This document shows, in pieces, positions 7,140-13,821 of a stretch of DNA of 15,406 nucleotides. The notes beneath the pieces were generated by a model. The model searched no databases, had not been told where the DNA came from, and saw nothing but the letters and a program-made list of their open reading frames with translations. The stretch is from Verrucomicrobiota bacterium (GTDB lineage: Bacteria > Verrucomicrobiota > Verrucomicrobiia > Opitutales > Opitutaceae): positions 1 to 15,406 of the forward strand of contig JAURJO010000485.1 in NCBI GenBank assembly GCA_030832235.1, given 5' to 3'. A program made the position numbers and the translations under genes. Position 1 is the first letter of the stretch; every line of letters begins with the position of its first letter.

Positions 7140-7159
7140 ACGTTCCGGCACGCGCGGGC
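7127..7159. terminator. 9-bp perfect hairpin across the HEAT gene stop codon
   Basis: GCCCGCGCG (7127-7135) pairs perfectly with CGCGCGGGC (7151-7159) around a 15-nt loop that holds the TGA (7137-7139) and an internal AACGTT palindrome. An alternative stem, CACGC/GCGTG (7149-7153 with 7158-7162), uses the right arm. No T-run follows. It is the strongest inverted repeat in the window and probably ends the oxidoreductase-HEAT transcript. Confidence 0.5.
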
Positions 7160-7199
7160 GTGGCTTGACCCCGTCCGTGCTCAGGCGTGAGGTCGGGTC

Positions 7200-7520
7200 A
7201 TGGTGTTTGCACGTTACCTTCGTCCTTTGCTGCTCCTCATCGGCGCGGCGATCGGGGCGTTGGTGCTTGCGCAGTTCGCGGTCACGTGCTCAGAGGCTGC
7301 GCCGGCGGAGTCTTCGGCGAAGGCGATCTGCTGCGATTTCAGCGCGGCGGAAACGGGCGAAGGCGGTGACGCTGACATCTGCGGTGAGGAGCCAAACGAT
7401 GAGGTTTTCTTTCGGGCGCTGCGCGTGGATGGCGACATCCAGGTGTCGTCGTTAGCGTTGGAGCGGTTAGCGGATCGCCGTGGGGCCACGCTGGTCGGCT
7501 TGGTGCAGTTGTTGATCTAA
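7200..7520 (+). CDS. Hypothetical small exported or membrane-anchored protein
   Basis: A 106-residue open frame with an ATG preceded by GAGGT at a 6-nt spacing, one of the few recognisable Shine-Dalgarno sequences here. The N-terminus (MVFARYLRPLLLLIGAAIGA) looks like a signal peptide or signal anchor up to about residue 30. The remainder is acidic and has four cysteines (C31, a C44-C45 pair, and one in DICGEE), then a C-terminal hydrophobic segment. I recognise no family. It lies between the HEAT-gene hairpin and tatA. The opposite strand is also open over much of this stretch, but that frame is Ser/Arg/Pro-rich and less protein-like. Confidence 0.5.
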   Translation: MVFARYLRPLLLLIGAAIGALVLAQFAVTCSEAAPAESSAKAICCDFSAAETGEGGDADICGEEPNDEVFFRALRVDGDIQVSSLALERLADRRGATLVGLVQLLI

Positions 7521-7604
7521 GCGGACCCAAACCGGGCGGAGCGACGGGCCGTGCGCGCGTCGTCCGTCCACCTGGAACCGAAATCTGGTCCCGATGGACT
7601 CCGT

Positions 7605-7621
7605 GGCGGACGGCTTCCGCC
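7605..7621. promoter_or_regulatory. Hairpin in the tatA leader
   Basis: GGCGGA (7605-7610) and TCCGCC (7616-7621) form a 6-bp stem around CGGCT, 22 nt before the tatA start codon. The 123-bp gap after the small hypothetical gene presumably carries the tatA promoter or leader. The structure could be the end of the preceding transcript or a 5'-UTR hairpin. Confidence 0.25.
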
Positions 7622-7643
7622 GTTTCAACGTCTTCTCCTCATC

Positions 7644-7907
7644 ATGACTCCTTTTACAACTGTACTCGCTGGTTTCCTCGGCCTTGGCGGTCCCGAGGTG
7701 ATCATCATCCTCATCATCCTTTTGGTGCTCTTTGGCGGCAGCAAGTTGCCGGAGCTCGCCAAGGGGCTCGGCAAATCGATCAAGGAATTCAAGAACGCGA
7801 CGCGCGAGGAACCCACACCCGCGCCTACGCCCACCCCGGCCGTGGCTCCGGTCTCGCCGGCTCCGGCTCCAGCCAACGCCGAAAAGCCGGTCCCGCGGGT
7901 CGGCTGA
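7644..7907 (+). CDS. tatA: Sec-independent protein translocase subunit TatA/TatE
   Basis: An 87-residue TatA-family protein that forms the pore-associated component of the twin-arginine translocase in the inner membrane. The order is classical: a short N-terminus, a glycine-rich GLGGPE (13-18), one membrane helix (about 19-30), the hinge LFGGSKLPEL (29-38), an amphipathic helix AKGLGKSIKEFKNATREE (39-56), and a disordered Pro/Ala tail. The ATG at 7644 places the family N-terminus correctly; an upstream ATG at 7551 would add 31 unrelated residues. tatB and tatC are not in the window. The following VTT gene starts within 30 bp, so the two are probably one operon. The window has at least two twin-arginine substrates (oxidoreductase and DUF1501). 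Confidence 0.93.
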   Translation: MTPFTTVLAGFLGLGGPEVIIILIILLVLFGGSKLPELAKGLGKSIKEFKNATREEPTPAPTPTPAVAPVSPAPAPANAEKPVPRVG

Positions 7908-7931
7908 GCCGTGCCAGCCGGGCGATCAGCC

Positions 7932-8636
7932 ATGCAGCCGGGCTGGATCCGTCGCCTCGGTGCGGCGGGTCCGGTCGCGGTGCTGCTCTCATTCGCACCG
8001 CCTCTCGGAGGCATCGCGCTGCTGTCCGTCCTGACTTGGTCGGGCGGGTGGCTTCGTCTGCATCCGGAGACCGGTTGGCTCGTCTACGCGGCGGGTGCCG
8101 CCATCCTGATCGGCCTTTCCTTCGTCCCGACCTTTTCGTGCGCCATCATCGCGGGATGGTCCTTCGGATTCCTTACCGGCTGGACGATTTCCGTCGTGGC
8201 GGTGACGGCGGGTGCGGTGCTCGCCTACGCGATCGGGCGGGGTATCGCGAAGGATCGGGTCGTCGAATTGGTTCGCGAACATCCGCGGCTTGACGCGGTG
8301 CACCGCGCCCTCCTGGCCCGGCGGGCGGGGGAAACGTTGCTGGTGGTCGTGCTGGTTCGCCTGCCGCCGGCGGCACCTTTCGGGCTGACGAACTTTCTCC
8401 TCGCGGCGGCGCGGGTGCCGCTGCCGGACTACATCGTTGGCACCTTACTCGGCGTGATACCGCGCCTTGCTCTCACGGCGTTCGTCGGCGCCGCCTTGGA
8501 GCAGCTCCGTTTCGACAACGTCATGGACCGCTGGATGGTGGTTGCCGGGGGAGTATTATCCCTGCTCGCGGTGGTCGCGCTGGGCGCGCTGGCCGGGCGC
8601 GCGCTGCAGCGAGTCGCGGCCCGGACGGCCACGTGA
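7932..8636 (+). CDS. TVP38/TMEM64-type VTT-domain (SNARE-associated) membrane protein
   Basis: A 234-residue polytopic inner-membrane protein. Hydrophobic segments lie near residues 11-37, 48-66, 68-102, 134-160, 166-190 and 202-226. The VTT signature is visible as GWSFGFLTGW (75-84) and LVRLPPAAPFGLTNF (141-155), followed by GTLLGVIPRLA (170-180). VTT/DedA relatives are implicated in lipid flipping and membrane homeostasis; the substrate here is unknown. The ATG at 7932 is preferred. A GTG at 7911, only 3 nt after the tatA stop, would add seven residues and is a real alternative. It follows tatA directly and converges on the DedA gene with a 4-bp gap. Confidence 0.85.
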   Translation: MQPGWIRRLGAAGPVAVLLSFAPPLGGIALLSVLTWSGGWLRLHPETGWLVYAAGAAILIGLSFVPTFSCAIIAGWSFGFLTGWTISVVAVTAGAVLAYAIGRGIAKDRVVELVREHPRLDAVHRALLARRAGETLLVVVLVRLPPAAPFGLTNFLLAAARVPLPDYIVGTLLGVIPRLALTAFVGAALEQLRFDNVMDRWMVVAGGVLSLLAVVALGALAGRALQRVAARTAT

Positions 8637-8640
8637 AGGG

Positions 8641-9270
8641 TCAACCTTCGTTCCGCTCCCGGTAGCGCTGGCGCCAGCGCCAGATCAGCACCGACACGAT
8701 CAGGATCAGGGCTACCACGACGAGACCGAACCATTGGGTCTTCGACATCGCGGCGTTCAACTTCTGGATATCTTCGTCGAACTTCGCCCAAAGCCAGTGG
8801 CCGAACCACACGAAAAGCGGCACGCTGAGCAAGGCGGCGAGTCCGTCGAGAGAGGCGAACCGCAGGTAGGGCACGTGCATCGCGCCAGCGGTGGTGAAGA
8901 TGGGTGCGCGCAGGCCAGGCAGGAAGCGCGCGATGAGCAACACGGTGGTGCCGTGCTTGTCGAACAAGGCCTTAACCTTGGCCTGCTTGGCTGGAGGGAA
9001 AAGGTGATGCGTGCCCTGCCAGGCGAGAAGTTTTGCGCCGAAGCGCCGGCCGAGGAGAAACATGATCGAGTCTCCCGCGAGCACTCCCACCCACATCAGC
9101 ACGGCTACCGGAATCCAGGAGCGTCCGTCGTCCTGGGCGAGCATGCCCGCCGTCACCAGAACGATGTCCTCGGGTAACGGTAATCCCAGCCCGCAAATCA
9201 CCAGAATCAGAAAAGGTCCCCACAGCGAGAGGGGAGACTCCTTCAGGAGGTCGATCAGGGATTCCAGCAT
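8641..9270 (-). CDS. DedA family membrane protein
   Basis: A 209-residue integral membrane protein of the DedA family, close to the usual family length of about 200-220. DedA motifs appear in order: CGLGLPLPEDIVLV (26-39), GVLAGDSIMFLLGRRFG (62-78) and ARFLPGLRAPIFTTAGA (114-130), with a final membrane helix about 181-198 and a basic cytoplasmic tail. E34 and D67 match acidic residues important in proton-dependent family members; R115 and R121 match the conserved arginines. DedA proteins act in undecaprenyl-phosphate or phospholipid flipping and envelope homeostasis. The ATG at 9270 gives the canonical N-terminus; upstream in-frame sequence is not family-like. It is divergent from the DUF1501 gene. 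Confidence 0.93.
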   Translation of the reverse strand: MLESLIDLLKESPLSLWGPFLILVICGLGLPLPEDIVLVTAGMLAQDDGRSWIPVAVLMWVGVLAGDSIMFLLGRRFGAKLLAWQGTHHLFPPAKQAKVKALFDKHGTTVLLIARFLPGLRAPIFTTAGAMHVPYLRFASLDGLAALLSVPLFVWFGHWLWAKFDEDIQKLNAAMSKTQWFGLVVVALILIVSVLIWRWRQRYRERNEG

Positions 9271-9507
9271 GGTCGCAGCGTGCGGAGGCGCGGAGAACAA
9301 GATGCTTCGGCGGGTCCGTGGCAAGAAGTAGGTTCCTTGGCGGCGGGAATTCGCGTGGGAACTGCTTTGCCGCCTGGAGCAAGGGTGCGGTGCGAAACTT
9401 TCGGTGGATCGTCGGTGACGTTGGTGTACGGACTGTCTCCCGACACCGTCGGCGCTTGCGCGCCGCCGTCGGCACGCCAGTTTCCGCCTGTCCCCCGCCG
9501 CCTCCCC
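9271..9507. other. 237-bp divergent intergenic region with a leader hairpin
   Basis: This is the longest unassigned stretch. It separates the DedA gene (-) from the DUF1501 gene (+) and must contain promoters for both. The plus frame stays open through it, but the translated sequence shows no domain or signal and the Tat signal begins only at 9508, so I treat it as non-coding. A CGGCGC-TTGC-GCGCCG hairpin lies at 9450-9465. No clear -35/-10 pair was found. Confidence 0.6.
9450..9465 (+). promoter_or_regulatory. 6-bp GC hairpin in the DUF1501 leader
   Basis: CGGCGC (9450-9455), loop TTGC, GCGCCG (9460-9465): a perfect stem ending 42 nt before the DUF1501 start. There is no T-tract and no leader peptide is evident, so attenuation is speculation. 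A 5'-UTR structure or an operator dyad is possible. Confidence 0.3.
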
Positions 9508-10920
9508 ATGACGCCGCCCGACCTCGCGCGCCGGCACTTCCTCGGCCACATGACGACCGGACTCACCGGCGTGGCGCTGGCGCGTCTGCTTGCGCGGGAT
9601 CTGGTGGCTGGGCCTGTCCCGCGCACGCATTTCGCGCCCAAGGCCCGCCAGGTGCTGCAGATTTTCTGTCCGGGCGCCGCGTCGCACATCGATCTCTGGG
9701 ACCACAAGCCGCTGCTGGGGAAGTTCGACGGCACACCGCTGCCCGGAGCCGAGGGCGAGGTGTCGTTCCAGGGTAAGAACGGCAACCTCATGCGTTCACC
9801 ATGGGCGTTCGCGCCCGCCGGACGGAGCGGCAAAATGATTTCCACGCTGCTGCCGCGGATGGCAGGGCATGTGGACGATATCGCGTTCCTGCACGGGATG
9901 TCCTCGCGCACGAACACCCATGGGCCGGGGTGTGTCGCGATGAACACCTGCTTCACGCGCGAGGGTTTTCCCAGCGCCGGCTCTTGGGTCAGCCATGCGC
10001 TCGGTTCCCTCAACGAGAACCTCCCCACTTACATCGCTATCCAGGACATCCGGGGTGAGCCGCCCAACGGAAAGGCGAATTGGGGAAACGGATTCCTGCC
10101 TGCCCAGCACCAAGGCGTCGCGATGTCGGCCCAGCAGCCGCTGCGCAACCTCGTCCGTCCTGGCGAGCCCGCCCCGGGTGAGGAGCGGGCAGTGCGGGAG
10201 CATCTGGCTTTCATGAACCGTGCGCACGCCGCGGAGCATGACGGCAACGGTGAACTCCTCGCGCGCATGGAGGCCTACGCGCTCGCGGCCCGGATGCAGC
10301 TGGCGGCGCCCGAGGTGAGTGATCTCGCCGGCGAACCGGACCACATCCACCGGCTCTACGGCACCGGCGACGCCAACCCGCTGAAGGCCGCCTACGCGCG
10401 CAATTGCCTCCTCGCGCGCCGGTTCCTTGAGAAAGGCGTGCGCTACGTCAGTCTTTACTGCGCATCGCGGGCGAGCGCCGTCGACGGTCTGCTCAACTGG
10501 GACGCGCACAAGACGCTGAAGGCCGACTACGAGCGCCACGCGCCGGTCTTCGACCAGCCCACCGCCGCGCTGCTCACCGATCTCAAGCAACGCGGTCTGC
10601 TCAAGGACGTCCTCGTGCTTTGGTGCACCGAGTTCGGCCGCATGCCGACACACCAGGAGGGTACCAGCGGGCGTGACCACAACCCCGACGCCTTCACGAC
10701 CTGGATGATGGGCGCCGGCGTGAAGGGAGGCGTGAGCCACGGCGCCACGGACGATTTCGGGCGTCGCGCGGCGGTCGATGTTACCAGTGTCTACGATTTC
10801 TACGCCACGGTGCTCCACCTGCTCGGTCTCGATCACGAGCGCCTGACGTATTACCACAACGGCGCGAACCGCCGGCTCACCGACGTTCACGGCCACGTGA
10901 TCAAGCCGGTCCTAGCGTGA
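9508..10920 (+). CDS. DUF1501 domain-containing Tat-exported protein
   Basis: A 470-residue protein of the DUF1501 family (alkaline phosphatase/sulfatase superfamily fold), expanded in Planctomycetota and Verrucomicrobiota and of unproven enzymatic function. A twin-arginine signal ARRHFLG (7-13) starts the protein. Family landmarks follow: a region with ARQVLQIFCPGAASHIDLWD just after the signal, FLHGMSSRTNTHGPG, a C-terminal LVLWCTEFGRMPT, the GRDHNPDAFTTW segment and DFYATVLHLLGLDH. These correspond to the conserved His/Asp-rich core and probably bind metal. The ATG at 9508 is chosen because the Tat motif follows at once. Its TGA overlaps the next gene's GTG start (GTGA, 10917-10920), so the two proteins are translationally coupled and likely act together, as DUF1501 and PSCyt/PSD1 proteins commonly do in PVC genomes. 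Confidence 0.93.
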   Translation: MTPPDLARRHFLGHMTTGLTGVALARLLARDLVAGPVPRTHFAPKARQVLQIFCPGAASHIDLWDHKPLLGKFDGTPLPGAEGEVSFQGKNGNLMRSPWAFAPAGRSGKMISTLLPRMAGHVDDIAFLHGMSSRTNTHGPGCVAMNTCFTREGFPSAGSWVSHALGSLNENLPTYIAIQDIRGEPPNGKANWGNGFLPAQHQGVAMSAQQPLRNLVRPGEPAPGEERAVREHLAFMNRAHAAEHDGNGELLARMEAYALAARMQLAAPEVSDLAGEPDHIHRLYGTGDANPLKAAYARNCLLARRFLEKGVRYVSLYCASRASAVDGLLNWDAHKTLKADYERHAPVFDQPTAALLTDLKQRGLLKDVLVLWCTEFGRMPTHQEGTSGRDHNPDAFTTWMMGAGVKGGVSHGATDDFGRRAAVDVTSVYDFYATVLHLLGLDHERLTYYHNGANRRLTDVHGHVIKPVLA

Positions 10921-13805
10921 AAACCGCGACGGCGTTGGGGAATTTCCTGCGGAGCGGCGCCCTTTGGGCTTTGTTCCCCGCCGCGCTATCCGCGGCCGAG
11001 GACGGCGCGGCTTTCTTTGAGGCCAAGGTGCGCCCGGTGCTGATCAAGCATTGCCACGAGTGCCACAGCGCGGACGCGAAAAAGGTGAAGGGCGGGCTCC
11101 TGCTCGACACGCGCGCCGGCTGGCAGCGCGGCGGGGACAGCGGCCTGCCGGCGGTCGTGCCGGGTAACCCGGATGAGAGCCCGCTGATCCGTGCAGTGCG
11201 TCACGTGGAGGAGGATTTCGCGATGCCGCCGCGGCAGCCGAAGCTGCCGGACGCCGTGATCGCCGACCTGGTAGCGTGGGTGCGGATGGGCGCGCCGGAT
11301 CCGCGCGACGGAAACTCGGGAGAGGCGAGGCGGGCGGACAAGTCTTGGTGGTCGCTCCAGCCGGTCGCGCGGGAGTTCCGGCACCGCACGATCGACGGTT
11401 TCGTGGATGAGGCCCTGGCCGCGAAGGGCCTCGCGCGGAATCCTCCGGCCGATGCACGCACGCTCATCCGGCGGATGACTTACGATCTGACGGGCCTGCC
11501 GCCGACCCCGGCTGAGGTGGCGGAGTTCGCCGTCGCCCACGCGGCGGACCCGGACGCCGCCGCGGCCGCTTTGGCCGACCGCCTGCTCGCGTCGCCGCGA
11601 TACGGCGAACGTTGGGGCCGGCACTGGCTCGACGTCGTGCGCTTCGGTGAGAGCAACGGGTTTGAGCGCAACTTCATCATCGATGACCTGTGGCCCTTCC
11701 GCGACTGGGTGATCCGCTCGCTGAACGACGACAAACCGTTCGATCGTTTCATCACGGAGCACCTCGCGGGTGACGTGATCGGCAAAAACCGGCCGGAGAT
11801 CGAGGTGGGCAGCGCGTTCCTCGTCGCGGGTCCCTACGACGACGTCGGGAACCAGGATCCGGTCGCCAAGGCGAACATCCGTGCGGCCACGATCGACGAC
11901 ATGATCGTGACGACGGGCGGGGCGTTCCTCGGCCTGACGGTGGGTTGCGCGCGCTGCCACCACCACAAGTTCGATCCGATGCCGACGGAGGACTATTACC
12001 GCCTGCGCGCGGCCTTCGAAGGAGTGACCCACGGACGTCGCGAAGTGGCGACCGTCGAACAGCGCGCCGCATTCGCGGATGCGACGAAGCCGCTGAACAA
12101 GCGTCTCGCCGAAATCAACGCGGCGGTTGACCGCATCGAGCGCGCCGTGGCGGTCCGGGCCAAGGAGTTGTTGAAAACGCGCACGTTTCCGCGGCCGAAG
12201 ATCGATCCGGAGCTGACCGAGGAGACGTTCACGCCGGTGGAGGCGCGATTCGTGCGGTTCACGGTCCTCGACAACACCGAGGCGCCGGGGCGTCCGCCGC
12301 CGCGGGTGAACAACCGGCGCGCGACGCGCGCGGGCGGGCGGCTCACCGAGTTCGAAGTCTGGACGACCGACGGTCGCAACGTGGCCCTCGCGGCCAGCGG
12401 AGGTCGCGCCGAGGGCGCGCGTGGCGCGGTGGCGGAGGATTTTCCCGAGGCTTACGGCCCGCAGCTCTGCATCGACGGGCGGCACGGCGAGCAATGGTTC
12501 ATCGGCAACCCCGCCGAGCTGACGATCACGCTGGCGCGGCCGGAGATGATCGACCGCGTGACGTTCAGCAACGCGAAGGGGCGCGGCCTGATGGACAAGG
12601 CGCAGGGCGCCACGCCTTGCGAGTACGAGGTGAAGATTTCGACCGATGGGAATGAATGGCGCACCGTGGCGACATCGTTTGACCGCATGCCGTGGAGTGA
12701 GCGTCACGCGTTGGAGCGCGTACGGGGCGAAGTCATCATGCCGGAGGAGGAGAAGGAGTTGGCGGCGCTGGAGCGGGAGCGCGGGCAGGTGCAGGCGGCG
12801 TTGAACAAGGTGCCGAAGCTGCCGCAGATGTGGGCGGGGAAGTTCGATCAGCCCGCCGAGAGGACTTTCGTGCACAAAGGCGGCGAGCCGATGAAGCCGG
12901 GCGAGGTCGTGCGGCCCGCGAGCTTGGAAATCCTCTCCCAGGTCACGCCTGCGTTTGCGTTGGCGGAGGACGCGCCGGAAGGGGCGCGGCGGCTGGCGCT
13001 GGCGCGTTGGATCACCGCGCCGGAAAACCCGCTCACACCGCGGGTGCTCGCGAACCGCATTTGGCAGCATCACTTCGGCACCGGGATCGTCGACACCCCA
13101 AGCGACTTCGGCTTCCAGGGCGGGCGGCCGTCGCACCCGGAGTTACTGGACTTCCTCGCGACCCGGCTGATGGCGCACGGCTGGCGGCTTAAGCCGCTGC
13201 ATCGGGAGATCGTGCTTTCGCGCGCGTACCGGCAATCGGGCGCGTTCCGAGAGGACGGCGGCCGCGCCGACCGCGATGCGCGCCTGCTCTGGCGCTTCCC
13301 CCCGCGGCGCCTAAGCGCCGAGGAAGTGCGCGACACGATGCTGGTCACGGCCGGTCGGCTCCGGCTGGAGCCGATGGGTGGACCTGGGTTCCGGTTGTAC
13401 AAGTACACCCAGAACAACGTCTCGACCTACTTCCCCCTCGATGCGCATGGCCCTGAGACCCATCGCCGAGCGGTGTATCATCAGAACGCCCGTGCGAGCG
13501 TCGTTGATGTGCTCACGGATTTTGATCTACCCGACATCGCGTTCGCGGCGCCGCGTCGGGCCAACACGACGACGCCGTTGCAGGCGCTAACGCTGCTGAA
13601 CCATCGCTTCACGTTCGATCTCGCTGCTGCGCTCGCGGAACGCATCGCCGGTTCGGATCCGGTCGGCGCGGCGTACTCGATCGCCTTCCAGCGGGTACCC
13701 GGAGCCGAGGAGCGTGCGGCCGGCGAAGCCTTCATCGCGCGCCACGGTGCCGCGGCCTTCAGCCGGGCGATCCTCAATGCGAACGAACTGCTGTACCTCG
13801 ACTGA
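10917..13805 (+). CDS. PSCyt1-PSCyt2-PSD1 protein (DUF1549/DUF1553) with permuted discoidin-like insertion
   Basis: A 962-residue exported cytochrome-like protein typical of PVC bacteria. A signal peptide (about 1-27) precedes a planctomycete cytochrome c domain with haem motif CHECH (46-50). PSCyt2/DUF1549 spans about 155-370 and carries a second motif, CARCH (344-348). A galactose-binding/F5-8-type-C-like segment occupies about 438-600, followed by a charged helical stretch (608-640, EEEKELAALERERG). PSD1/DUF1553 spans about 700-955, with NRIWQHHFGTGIV near its start and NTTTPLQALTLLNH near its end. It probably works extracytoplasmically, linking electron transfer to polymer binding or oxidation, although the reaction is unknown. 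Translation starts at GTG 10917, overlapping the DUF1501 stop by 4 bp. The discoidin strands appear in permuted order (see findings). Confidence 0.93.
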   Translation: MKTATALGNFLRSGALWALFPAALSAAEDGAAFFEAKVRPVLIKHCHECHSADAKKVKGGLLLDTRAGWQRGGDSGLPAVVPGNPDESPLIRAVRHVEEDFAMPPRQPKLPDAVIADLVAWVRMGAPDPRDGNSGEARRADKSWWSLQPVAREFRHRTIDGFVDEALAAKGLARNPPADARTLIRRMTYDLTGLPPTPAEVAEFAVAHAADPDAAAAALADRLLASPRYGERWGRHWLDVVRFGESNGFERNFIIDDLWPFRDWVIRSLNDDKPFDRFITEHLAGDVIGKNRPEIEVGSAFLVAGPYDDVGNQDPVAKANIRAATIDDMIVTTGGAFLGLTVGCARCHHHKFDPMPTEDYYRLRAAFEGVTHGRREVATVEQRAAFADATKPLNKRLAEINAAVDRIERAVAVRAKELLKTRTFPRPKIDPELTEETFTPVEARFVRFTVLDNTEAPGRPPPRVNNRRATRAGGRLTEFEVWTTDGRNVALAASGGRAEGARGAVAEDFPEAYGPQLCIDGRHGEQWFIGNPAELTITLARPEMIDRVTFSNAKGRGLMDKAQGATPCEYEVKISTDGNEWRTVATSFDRMPWSERHALERVRGEVIMPEEEKELAALERERGQVQAALNKVPKLPQMWAGKFDQPAERTFVHKGGEPMKPGEVVRPASLEILSQVTPAFALAEDAPEGARRLALARWITAPENPLTPRVLANRIWQHHFGTGIVDTPSDFGFQGGRPSHPELLDFLATRLMAHGWRLKPLHREIVLSRAYRQSGAFREDGGRADRDARLLWRFPPRRLSAEEVRDTMLVTAGRLRLEPMGGPGFRLYKYTQNNVSTYFPLDAHGPETHRRAVYHQNARASVVDVLTDFDLPDIAFAAPRRANTTTPLQALTLLNHRFTFDLAAALAERIAGSDPVGAAYSIAFQRVPGAEERAAGEAFIARHGAAAFSRAILNANELLYLD

Positions 13806-13821
13806 TCGGGCGTGGTCCGTA

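Noticed and set aside
9280..9507. In-frame N-terminal extension of the DUF1501 protein
   Set aside because: The 76 extra residues are not protein-like, and the Tat signal begins exactly at the ATG at 9508.
9796..10896. 366-residue minus-strand open frame opposite DUF1501
   Set aside because: It is a shadow frame; DUF1501 is well supported on the plus strand.
10986..13136. 716-residue minus-strand open frame opposite the PSCyt/PSD1 gene
   Set aside because: It is Arg/His/Pro-rich sequence produced by high GC3 on the coding strand; the plus strand has clear haem motifs and the DUF1549/DUF1553 domains.
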